A stretch of DNA of 64,000 nt from Funneliformis mosseae (taxonomy: Eukaryota > Glomeromycota > Glomeromycetes > Glomerales > Glomeraceae). The position numbers and the translations under genes were made by a program. Location of the stretch: positions 29,433-93,432 of the forward strand of contig CAJVPP010000002.1 of the NCBI GenBank assembly GCA_910592005.1. The letters run 5' to 3'. Under the pieces are notes generated by a model that was given only the letters and a program-made list of their open reading frames with translations, had not been told where the DNA came from and did not search any database. Shown in pieces: positions 23,501 to 35,700 of this stretch (position 1 is the stretch's first letter; each line of letters opens with the position of its first letter).

Positions 23501-26500
23501 GAAAAGGCGTTAGCGAATCCTAAAGGAAACTTGGTAATTGTCAACACATTCTCCAACATTAATACCGACGTTAAGTCTTGTCTACAAGAATCTTTAAGAT
23601 GTCAAGTGGATAAATTGTCAACTTTCAAGACTGAAGCTCAAATTTCGCATCGGGTAATTTTAAACATTTCATGCATAAGCGTTTTTTTTTTTTTTTTTTT
23701 GGATAAACATATTACTGACAAATTCATTACTCGTAGGTAAAACATTTCTGGTTAGAATCAACTGATCAGATGCTAATTCTCCAATGCGATGTAACTACCG
23801 ATAATTTTGGATGTATAAAGCTTGCTAAATACGTTATCGAACAATTCCGAAACGAATTCATAGCAAAGAAGGATCAAATGGATCAAGCTGCGCCTATGAA
23901 GCATGCGTGCATCATACTCCATATTCATCGGGAACTCGAGCACACTTTGCCATCCTTTAATTTTATGTGCGGCTGGAAGCAAATGACTATCGAGACTTTA
24001 TCGAGAAGTGACATTCCTTTATATAATCTTTTGGATGGATCATTACCTGACATCATCAATTCTACTTATCCATTCGAAAAAATTTTAAAACAAGAATTAA
24101 TGTGGTGTTTGTCGTGCATGAGATATCCGTCAAATGATAATTCTGCTAATCATATAAAGTAAGAATCGGTCTCATATTTTATATTCTTTTCTTCTCAAAT
24201 TATTTTACGTATCTTCGCTAAATTGAATACATTATTTTTTAATAAATGTAGATTATTAAGCGAAAAAATATTGGAATATCCAAGCCTTGTTAAATGTTTG
24301 AAAGTAAGGGCTATAGAATGGGTTAAAGAAAAATCTACAAATGATTGGCAATATAAAGTTGCGACAAACAAACAAAATTTGTATCCATACGCATCTTTTT
24401 CTGTGGCATTGCAAACATACATTAGAACATTAGTTAGGATACCGATAGCTCAAGTTTTATACGCCTTGGAGAGATTATCTGCAACGAAAACATTTTTCTA
24501 TATTATTAATCGTGTGAAACTGAACGATGATGGATTACTCGAATTTTGGAAACAAATTTATATGGACAGGACAATTATCAAAATTGAAGATTTACCGGAT
24601 CCAAAACCTAATGGTTATGTCATGACGACGGGAAGTTTATATGATCTTAAGTTTCCTTTTTCATTCTATTTTATGAACCGAATAGATAAATTCAAAGTAT
24701 TTTATGAAGAAGAATTGACGATAATACAAAAGAAAAATGCAATCGAAAACTCTGCTTATGAACTTCATTTGGTAATTGAGGATCATCTGAAAAGTTTTAG
24801 AAATAACATTCTTACATCAGTTCCTCAACTAAAAGATTCACCTCTTGATCGGGTTCCTGAACTATATTTTAATGATTTTGTTACCGTAATTACGGCAAGG
24901 AATGGTGAAAATGTGAATGCAAGCATCTTATCGTTAATCTTGAAGTTACTTGTTGGTGATAAAGTGTATCAACCAATTTTCCTTCATGCTTATTGGTGGA
25001 AAAATGCTAAAAAAGTATTAGCACAATTACAATTGGCTCAAATGGCTCCAGAAATTATTCAAAACATTGAAGACCAAGACAATGTTAATGGAAGTTTAGA
25101 AAGATACCTAGTAAGAGAAATAACAAGAATGATGCTCCAGAGGATATGTGAAAATGAAGATGACGCAACAAAGGCTCAATTACTCGATAGGTGGCAACAT
25201 GATGTAAACAAAGTATTGTCTCTCAGCAATAAGATAATGAGTTCGGATAACTTACCAGATCTGCATTTATTACGTGTAGTAAATGATTTAGTCGCGACAA
25301 ATATAATTCCCTTAGTTAGTATCAGAGAAATAGTTCAGCTTGGATTAAATTCGAATAATAAACGTGAAGTTTTCTCTGAGGAATTTGTCAGCACCATACT
25401 TGATAAATTAGATAAATTGGAACGAAATGAAAAGAATTCGATATTAAGAAGATCATTTATCATGAGATGTCTTGAATTAATTCCGATCGATTCCGATGTT
25501 CGAATAAGCCTTTATAAAAAATTATTCTCAAGTGAACCTTTCTCATCAATGGGTGCAATCATTGAAAAGATCTTTATTTCAGAAAATAACGAAAACGAGC
25601 GTATATTCTTTACAATCATTGCAAATCCCAAGGAGATTTTAAGGCATTCCGATCGTTTGAACGTTATTAATGAATGTTTTAAAGTCTTGGATACAAACAT
25701 GGCTACATTATGCTGTGATATTATTGAACAAACATTCTTTATGAATTCTGAATTGGATATAGATTCCTTTGGAGTTGCCCTTGAAGTTTTGTATGGAAAA
25801 GTCGCACCATTGCAAAAAATAGCTGCCATTGCGTTACTTAAAGAATTTGTTCGTCGATTCTGGGACTGTTTCTTCCAAAAATACAACAAAACCGACCTCG
25901 ATAGTGCCGAATTAATTAATCAAATTAATAATAAGATGGCCGCCTCTCATCCATTGATTAATCCGCTCAAGTTTTACTTTTTAAGAGAGCTATGCCAAAG
26001 AGATTTTTCAATGAACGGGGTTAGAAAATTCTGTGAAGATCAGAAAAATGTTTTGCCTTGGCTTGGAACTTTGAATTGGGAAGGCATCAAAGAAACTCGT
26101 TTGCAATTTAATCCATATTGCGAATTGCCTGAATATTACGAAGCTGAAAGAGGTCTTACGGTTTTCTATAGCATAAACAATAGAGCTCCTTTCAAAAAGT
26201 TCATACAAAACATAAAACGAAATGATACTTTGACGGCAAAGTTATCTCTAATGGGACTTCTCTTTGCGCGTCTTCACTTTTTAAGGGCATCAGGAGAATG
26301 GCAACATCCGGAAACGCAATCCGCTGATCTCTTAATCAATGAGATCGATGGTATGAAAAATCTTCCGGAAGTATTTAAAACAATTACAACAAACATCGTA
26401 TCAAATAAATTCCCTTTTCTTCAAATCGACAATTCAGAGATTAGAAGTAATGATTTGTTTTTAAAAAGTGTTATTGCACATATAATCACATATTTCGCCT

Positions 26501-29420
26501 CAGTTGAACCGGATTCATCTCAATTAGCAATGTACTTACACAGACTACAAGATTGTCATAAACTGTTTATTTTATCGTGTGCACCTGATTCAGCGTCGGT
26601 GGTGTACAATGAGTTAGCCGGTGGTTTTGTAAGGTTAGCCTGTGAATGTGGTGTAATATCAATTATCACGGATTGTGGTGACGCTATTAACGGTGTTGTA
26701 ACCAGCGTATGCACGAAATGTAATAGAAAGGTTACCGGAACTGTTATTAAACCGTCATTTGCGCAAGTAGAGACTATAGATCAACCCGGATATATTCGAG
26801 AACCTGTTAATCAAAATTTAACTCATGTTGTTAGATCTTTGCCAGCTAATTCATATCGTATATTACATTTAATTGTTCATGTACTTATTGGAGCTTCTGC
26901 ACCTCAACCAGCACTTGATTTCCTTCAAAAAAACGATCAAACGGTCACAGATGCCGAAAATTACTGTACGAGTCATATCCAAAATGACTGGGAAATTCTC
27001 AAGAACATTCTTAATTGTTCGGATGAGGTATACTTGCAAAAGTTTTTTTTTTTTTTTTTTTTTTAATAAGATTAATAACTATAACAACATTTTATAATTT
27101 TAACCAGACTTTGGCGTTAACGTTTCATTCATTAATTTCTTTAATGACGGAACAACCTCTACCGAACCAGCAAGTAACATCATCTGATGAACGAAAGGAT
27201 TGGGAAATGGAGTTCCATAATAATTATATTGAACCGCAACTTAGAAATATAACAGAAACGGCATCTAATTATCGCATGAAATTACAAGTGGCGGAGGCCA
27301 ACAATAATATTAATGTGATTGAGGATGAGATTAATCAGAATCTAGCAATGGATAAGCAATATCGAATTGAAAATTTACCTAGTTTATGGAGGAAGATTGG
27401 AGTAAATGACTTTATTAGTTTCCGTGAATATTATATTCATGATTTGGAAGAAAACACGAATAATTATCCATTCCTTTCATTATTTATCAAGTACTTCAGA
27501 CAATTAGAATTACTTAAACATCTTTTACCTATTGTAAAATTTGTCCAAATTTTAAATTCCAAACTTGGGTATAAATTGACGAGATCAAATGCAAAAGACA
27601 TGACCTTTAGGAAATTTTTAGAAAATGAGTCTAACCTTGAGAATCGTGAAAAATTCCATAACGCCTTTAAAGATTTTAAACTTGGTTGGGATACGGTTAT
27701 TCCATTTGTAAGAAGATATCGTTGTATTGAACTTCCAAACGATAAACCGGTCATGAAATATGAGCTACCAGTTGTCTTTGGATTAATAGAACCGAAGGAT
27801 TCAGGAGTCTATTTATGCGCCATCTTAGAATATTTAATTTCTATACAAAATAATTTCCTACGAGAAGTCATGACAATTCCACCTGGAACTTGTAGATCAC
27901 TCATGTTTTTGGATGAACCGACTTTTGATATCGAACAAACTGTCGTACCATTTTCCAAAGTAGAATCAACTAAAACAATTGAAACTAACGGATATTACCT
28001 TCAATCTATGCGTATTGAACATGTTAAATCCGAGAATATAGTCAATTTTTATCTGGACAACGAAATCCTTTCTTACAGTCATAGAAATTTGGCAATTGCG
28101 AGGGGATGTGAGATCGCTTATGATTTAACGAAGATTGAGGCAGAATTGGCAAAACTTTTGGTTTTTGACAAAGTTTATATAGAAACGCAACCGGAATCTC
28201 AATTGTATTTAGAAACTTTCCCATATCACATGGAATTGTTCGCCACATGTGTTAGAATTCTTGACGATATTAAGAATTTAATACCTCAAGAACCAATCCC
28301 GAATGAGAAAATGGACTCGTTAGGTGCACAATTTTTAAAATTAAATTTAGATGATGCGTTAGAAATTTTATCGTCATTGGAAATCCTTTTGTCGTTTATC
28401 AAACGTATAACAGTCGGAGTTGGAGATAGTTTGATTAAGGATTACGTTTTACAGTGGATGAAATTATCTTCTTTGTTCGAAAATAAAGGATTTTCTAAAT
28501 TATTAAACATCGATTTGAAGCTGAAACACCTGGTGGCTTTATATGAATTCATTGAAGAACAAATCGCTAATATAAAAATTACAAATATTCATGAAAGATA
28601 TAAAGCTCCACTTTCGATAGATATGGAGACGGCGATACTTCAATCTGTGAATTTTAAACAGGAAACTGCTGAAAAAGAATTGATACCAGCAGAAGCATTC
28701 GCTTTAGCTTTAAAACGATTCATGTTCCGATTTTTACTTTTAGAAAATCAGAAACAAACTGAATCATTATATATTTATTTGCAAGATTTTTCATTAAATT
28801 TCTGGCCTTCAACAGTCTCAGAGCGTCTCATTGATGAATTGTTCCCGGAAAACTTGATGCTTGCCAACACATTTGCTGCCCATGAATTTACGATGAAAAG
28901 GATTGAGGTAATAAAACTATTTATTATTAATTAAATAAATACGTTTATTAGACATTATTGATATGATTTAAATTGATAAAAAATTTTTTTCCTTATTAAG
29001 AAAACGATGAGAGAACAAGCTAAAAATCTTTATATAAGAGAACAAGCTAATCAGCACACGATGACACTGCTCAATAATAATCAGATGACAGAACTGCTCA
29101 ATAATCAACAGACGAGAAATCTGTCTAGTAATCAGCAGTTAAGAAAACAGACTAGCTACCAGCAGTTGAGAAAACAGGCTAGCTACCAGCAGTTGAGAAA
29201 ACAGACTAGCAATCAACAGTTGAGAAAACCGGTTAGCATTCAAGAGGTGAGCGAACAACCTAGTAATCAAGACATTAGAGCCCAACCTAGTGGGCAAGAG
29301 ATGAGGGAACAACCAAGTAATCAAGAGATGAGAGAACAACCTAATAACCAACAAACGCAAAGCGCAGAGTCAAAAGGTAGACACCTAATAGGAATATGGA
29401 AGAAGACTGCTTCATCTTAA
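14577..29420 (+). CDS. RNF213-like giant AAA+ ubiquitin ligase with N-terminal CBM20 (copy 1, intact)
   Basis: Fifteen exons: 14577-15671, 15794-16599, 16678-18411, 18496-20401, 20480-21420, 21511-21734, 21824-21980, 22066-22591, 22687-22741, 22817-22922, 23011-23653, 23737-24158, 24252-27027, 27108-28907 and 29001-29420. They sum to 4,537 codons in one frame. The upstream in-frame TTG is not a start. Domains: CBM20 at about 63-169 (LGSW...FEGDPTDNR); helical stalk to about 1400; a degenerate P-loop module GQGKTEW near 1463; AAA3 with GETGCGKT (about 1841) and LLFDEIN (Glu about 1898); AAA4 with GASGSSKS (about 2158) and LLDN-VGLAE (Asn about 2235); an RZ-type zinc finger at about 3669-3705; a C-terminal domain; and a repeat tail from about 4397. 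No RING CxxC/CxH cluster is seen. The animal protein is a dynein-like ring that ubiquitylates lipid and microbial surfaces; the same role in a fungus is inference. Confidence 0.9.
29100..29350 (+). repeat. Coding minisatellite in the last exon of copy 1
   Basis: A 27-bp unit encoding about nine residues of the form QQLRKQTSY is repeated about four times and then degenerates into EMREQPSNQ-like units up to about 29350. It gives a Q/R/N-rich, probably extended or coiled tail of about 140 residues. The exon has no counterpart in copy 2, which stops before it. Confidence 0.8.
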
Positions 29421-29797
29421 TGTATTTTATTAGTCAATTATATAGTTTATTAAGTGTATGAATAGCTTTTCTTTCTTTTTGTCTTATTTTTATATGAATT
29501 ATTATCTTAACCAAATAAATTTTTTTGTTTAACAAAATTTTCTAATTTATAAGAATTTATATATAATGTTAAAAACCTGATTTACAATCGTGTAACATAA
29601 AAAAATTATTTTTTTTGATTATTGCTAAAAAGGTTAAATAGGTTTAGTTTGAATAAAATAAGGTTAATGAATTTGTGATGTTCATTGTACGGAATAAATA
29701 AACAAAACAATTATTGTAAAAGTCTTTTGACCATACTTTTTTTCCCACTTCGAAATTTGTAAATAAGTAATGAAATTTGTAATATCGTATTAGCATC
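29421..29797. other. Spacer between RNF213-like copies 1 and 2
   Basis: A 377-bp AT-rich gap. AATAAA-like sequences near 29515 and 29694 could be polyadenylation signals for copy 1. I see no distinct TATA box for copy 2. The missing N-terminal half of copy 2 is not hidden here. Confidence 0.5.
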
Positions 29798-32700
29798 ATG
29801 TCTTTACAAGCTATAGATGATGTTAAGAATTTCGTAACTAATGGAATTTATACTTTTATACACGATGTAAAAAAGGAAGACAAGTGTCGAGTATTATTAA
29901 AATATACCTCTAAATGTGAAATGACATATAACTTGAATGAAATTTTGGATTTACGTAGACAGGCTCTTTTAGCAGCCACTACGGTTAGGACAAATGAAAA
30001 TAATTCAATAAATTATAGAGATTTGGATGAATTCATTGCCCAAGTTATTATTATGCAAGAAATACTTAATGTTTTATCCGCGTTAATCCAAATGGGACAT
30101 CTTGGTTATAGAAGTTTAGAGAAAAAATTAAATGGATCAGAAAACATGAAAGTTTATCTTAAATCTTTAAAGGATGAACCGAAAAATTGGTAATTATATT
30201 TATTTTTAAATTTTTTTTTTTAAAAAAAAAAAAAAAGTTTAACAAATTAGTAATTTACAACTTTTATAGGCAAAGTATAGTGAATTGTGCTCACGAAAGG
30301 TGTTATTATTTGACATTCTTTCCTGCTTGTAGCATTTTAGCATTTTACGATTATTTTACGTCAGATAATTTAGATAGTGAAAATGAAGAAGAATGTAAAA
30401 CATTGATCAGATTTGTAAATAGCAAAGCTCAATTGCCTTCTCGCGAACAAAGTGTTTCACTTGAATCCAAAGAATATCTTAAACTTCTTTGTGAGATTGG
30501 TGATATTTTAGCAGAAGTTTTTAAAGATATTCCAAAACAAACGCGTGAATTTACAATTGTTGAACAGCGCATAAGTTCAGATATTGTTGCAAAGGGTAAA
30601 ATATTTGTTGCGGCATGTACTGACAAAACTCGAGTTCCAAATATTATTATGTCATTATATGCTAATCATAGATATTTTCCTGAACCATGGCAACTTTTGA
30701 TTTGCACTTCATCGACTACGATTGAAGATCTTACCATTTTCATTAAAAGAAGTTTTTTTGCTTCAAATAATGGATATGAGAATCACTTATTCTGTATTGT
30801 GAATATAGAATTATTAGATTTTGAATTACAATATAATTTAGTTAATCAAATTAGTTTTATGCGAGTTCAAGAGAAAAATTATCTTTTGGCACTTATTTGT
30901 TGTAAAGAACCTAAAACGCATCATCATATTTTAGATCAATTCTCTTTAGATGTTCATGAAACTAACGGTTTATCCGCTGATACAATGACAGAAATCTATC
31001 GTGACTTTTGTCAAAATGTTATGTGTGTTACATCCGACTTATCTGGACAAGGTAAAACTGAGTGGATCAAAGAAACTAGTTTTATTAAAAAGAAAGTTCC
31101 GCGTAGCTTTTTGATAAGCGATGGTATTGGTTTTGATACACTTTTTCGTCAATTCAAAGAATGTAAACTTCAACCTTTAGAAAGTTTGCATATTAATATA
31201 TTATCATCTGAACATCCTGAAGAAGTCAATATGTTTTTATTTGAGTTAATAACTTTGGGAATGGTTTCTACCAATAACGAGATAGCTTTTCTTCCACCCC
31301 CAGAAACACCTATACATATATTTATCGAAATAGCCTCCACCACTGAACAACGTTTACTTAATTCTCTTCCCATGTTAAGTTATCTATTACATACGCGTTT
31401 AACTTGGAATATAAAAAATTTGAAGATCTCTCAAAAAATTAGTAGTCCAGACCAGATTACTTGTCATTATTTGAATTTGTACGATCATAACGAAATAGAT
31501 ACAAAAGAAATCCTTCTCCGAACAGATGAAGAACCGTTACCGGTAGATCGTTGTCAGAACCTTATAGAGAAATATTTCTTTCATGAAAATTCTGAGGACG
31601 CTTTATCATTTAGATTTGTCGAAATCTTTGTTAATGTTCTTGCAGAACAATTAGTTCGATTATCATCATGTCAATTCTTTACCATAGAAAATCTAAAATT
31701 CGCGATGGGAAACGTCAATATAAGATCTTTAATAATTGGAACTTTAATAAATGTTTCAAAAGAATTTGCAACCAGATCTATTAAAAGAAAAGCATTACAA
31801 TTCGAGTCTTTGTCTGAAGATTCTCGTATAGGAACAGTTGTAGAATGGGATAATGCAAATCTTATTATATTAGTTAACTCTCAAACTCAAAATACCTTTT
31901 CTATATTATATCGTGACAAAAATAGCGTTCCCAATGATATTAAATTATTGCTAAAGAGTCAAGAAATTGGTAATCTAGAAAATTGGGAGTTGGAAGATTA
32001 CAATACAATGTCATCAAATACGCTTTTAATGAAGTTAGAAGCAATGGCACGAAGTTCGACAGAAAAATTAGATTACCCCGAATATGCTTTAACTAGTGAT
32101 AATTTGATAAAGATGGCGCTAATTCTTTTAAGAGTACGTGCAAATATTCCGGTAGTAATTTGCGGAGAAGTGGGATGTGGCAAGGTAAATTTTTGTTATT
32201 ATTATATATTGCTTATATCTTATAGTTTTTCTAAACTTTTTATTCTTAATTTAGACAAGTTTAATTGCATATTTAGCCAATATGGTTGGAGTTCGATTCC
32301 AAGCTCTTAATCTTCATGCTGGAGTTAAAGAAGAAAGTATTATGGAGTTCATGAATAATGCTTTGAAAGGTGCAGAAAAAGGGGAGGTTTGGTTACTATT
32401 TGATGAAATCAATGCTTGCAATCACATGGGTTTACTTGCAGAATTAATATCTCGAAGAATATTTAATGGTAAACCTATACATCCAAATATTCGTTTATTA
32501 TCTGCCTGCAATCCATACCGAATTCGTACAAAAGCTCAAAGTGAAACTAGTAAGGTCAAAAGATACGAAGAAAAAAGCAACCTTATCTATCAAGTCAAAT
32601 CACTTCCTGACCAAATTTTGGATTATGTATGGGACTATGGTGTTTTAAAACCAAATGATGAATTTAAATATATTCAAATTATGGTTGATAAGGAATTAAA

Positions 32701-35700
32701 AAAACTTGCAAGCCCGTATTTACCAATCTCTTATTCGCTTCTCAAAAATTCATTCGTGAAGTTGAGGAACCGTATAGTGTCAGCTTGCGTGATGTCAAGC
32801 GAGCTATAACATTAGTGAAATTCTTTAATCATTCTCTTGAGAATCGTCCGATTTTAAAAAACGGACACAAATATCCATCACCTGGAAAACCAACCATAAC
32901 AGCTAGATCTTACATTTTAGCACTCAGTCTTTGTTACCATTCTCGATTATGTGATCATGAATTACGTAAACAATATCGTCATGAAATGGAACAAATCTTA
33001 CAAATTCATAAAGTTTATGAAGGAGAAGATATGTTTGCTAAAGTCACCAGAGAGGAGCAGGAAGATTACATTAATAGAATGCAGTGTTCACCTAAAATAG
33101 CAAAGAATGAAGCTTTAATGGAGAATGTTTTAATTATGATTGTATGTATCTTAACCAGGATTCCTGTGTTCATCATTGGAGAAACCGGGTATGTGATAAA
33201 AATAAGTGTTCAGCGTATTAATATGATTAATTATTTTTAATTTTAATCTTTGATAACTATATATATAAAGATCCTCAAAATCTTTAACGATAGATCTTAT
33301 TAGTTCGAACTTACGTGGAGCTGATTCAAATGATGAATATTTTAGATCTTTACCACGCGTTTACTTAATTCCATTTCAAGGCACTTCATTTTCAACTTCT
33401 GATGATATAGTAAAAGTTTTTGTGAAAGCCAGTAGATATCAGGAAACATCATCTAGACAATTTCCTGTCGTTAGTGTTGTCTTGCTTGATAATGGTAATT
33501 TTAATAATTTTAATTTGATCCATTGACCAAAATATTATTATGTTCATCATTCTTTAAAAATTTTTCTTTTTTAGTCGGTTTTGCTGAAAAAAGTCCTTTC
33601 AATCCTTTAAACGTACTTCATTCTTTGCTCGAACCAAGTTATCCGGCAGAAAGACCCAGCGTATCGGTCATTGGAATATCAAATTGGCGCTTGGATAAAA
33701 GTAAAAGCAATCGTGCATTACTCATTCAAAGGTATATTTATCATTATAAACTTTATTATATAAATTATCAATTTAATTCCTAAATTATTCTTCCAGACCG
33801 CAATTTGGCTTAAATGATTTATTCCATACCAATGAGCATTTATTAAGTACGAATATTAAAGAACCTGATCAAAGAATCACGTTAGAACTTTTGGCTAATG
33901 CATATTTAGAATATGTGGAACACGGTCAAATTTTATCCAATTTCCATGGTCTTCGAGATTATTACTCGCTGGTCAAGCGACTTTCGATAGCCGAAATGAC
34001 ACCAGAAAATATTCAAATGGCATTAGCTCGAAATTTTGGAGGAACAGAACTTAATGAAGTATTGTGCAATAAATATTTTGGAGATTTCCTTAAAACCTTT
34101 AATAAACACAATTCATGGTTTTATAAGCCAATTCCAATCGAGCAACTAATCGATTCAAATTTAGATGATCCTGATGCGCGTCATTTAATGTTTGTTGGTA
34201 AAAGTGATTCGATCGTAGATTTATTAATTTATCAATTAAAGAGAAAGAATTTGGATCCTGTTGTAATTTTAGGGTCAAAATTTCCTTACGACCATGCTCA
34301 TTATCTTATAGATGTTTTGGACAGAATTATGGTATTATTTTTTTTTTTAGAAATATTTATGGAGGGTTTTTCCCCTCTTACATAACAATTTGATCACATT
34401 ATTTTAGATATGTGTCGAAGCAGGCAAGCCTTTGATTCTAGCAGATTTGGAAATGGTTTATGGTATTTTCTTTCTATTTTTATTTTAGTAAATTTTATTT
34501 AAATATAATACTAATCAACATTAGTAAATTTTGTTAATAGGAAATCTTTATGATTTATGGGATAAAAATAAGGAAATTTCTATACATTATACAAAGGCTT
34601 TCAAAGAATATTCTGATTCGATGTAAGTATATGTTTGACTTTGTTGTAGTTGTTAATCTTTTAGGTCTTACATTATTATGATTATACAGTCACCCTTCAC
34701 CGAACTTTAAGTGCATTCTTGTCATGGATGAAAAGAAATTGGCTTTAGCTGATGCTTCACTTCTTAATCGATTCGAAAAGCAAATAATGTCGATAAATGA
34801 CGTACTTAATACTAGGCAAGATTCACTTGTAGTAAAGTTAGGTGATTGGGTAAGACGCATGTCAACTATAACTGGAGTTAATCAAATATCTAAATCGCAA
34901 AATAATGAATTTACGCAGAAAGATTTATTTATCGGTTTTAATGAAAATGAAACTTTACAAAGTTTAATCATTGACTCCACAAAGAATAGCCCTGAAGCTA
35001 TGGATGAAGAAATTCTAGTAAAGTGTAAGGAACGCCTAATAGCAATTGCAACTTCTGATGGAATTGTGAGAGCCGAACGATCATTGTTAGAACTACACGA
35101 AATCGAACGATTGAAAGAAGTTTATTTCCAACAAAAACATGAAAGCCTTTACGAATATTTTGATGATTTATTAGCTGATCAGAAAGATCCCAAAGCACAC
35201 TTGGTAATTGTCAACACATTCTCAAACATTAATACCGATGTCAAGTCTTGTTTACCTGACTATCTAGAGTGTCAAGAGGATAAATTATCAACTTTCAAGA
35301 CTGAAGTTCAACTTTCAAATTGGGTAATTAACCATTTACGTAACATACATCACATCTCCTTTTTTTTTATAAAACAAATTTATTGATAAATCCGTTACAT
35401 ATTTTGAAGGTAAAGCACTTCTGGTTAGAATCAACTGATAAGATGCTAATTCTCCAATGCAATATAACTACCGATAATTTTCTATGTATAAAGCTTGCTA
35501 AATTCATTATCGAAAATTTTAGAAATGAATTCATAGCAAAGAAAGATCAGATGAAACAAGATGTACATATGAAGAATGCGTGCATCATGCTTCACATTCG
35601 TCGAGACCATGAACACACATTTAATTTTATGTGCGGTTGGAAACAAGTATTCATAGAAACTTTATCAAAAAGTGACATTCCTTTATATAGACTTCTGAAT

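Noticed and set aside
22086..29000. Many antisense ORFs of 60-130 codons across the RNF213-like exons
   Set aside because: They are complements of conserved plus-strand coding exons and show no independent motifs.
29139..29360. Minus-strand ORF across the repeat exon
   Set aside because: It is a shadow of the 27-bp coding minisatellite on the plus strand.
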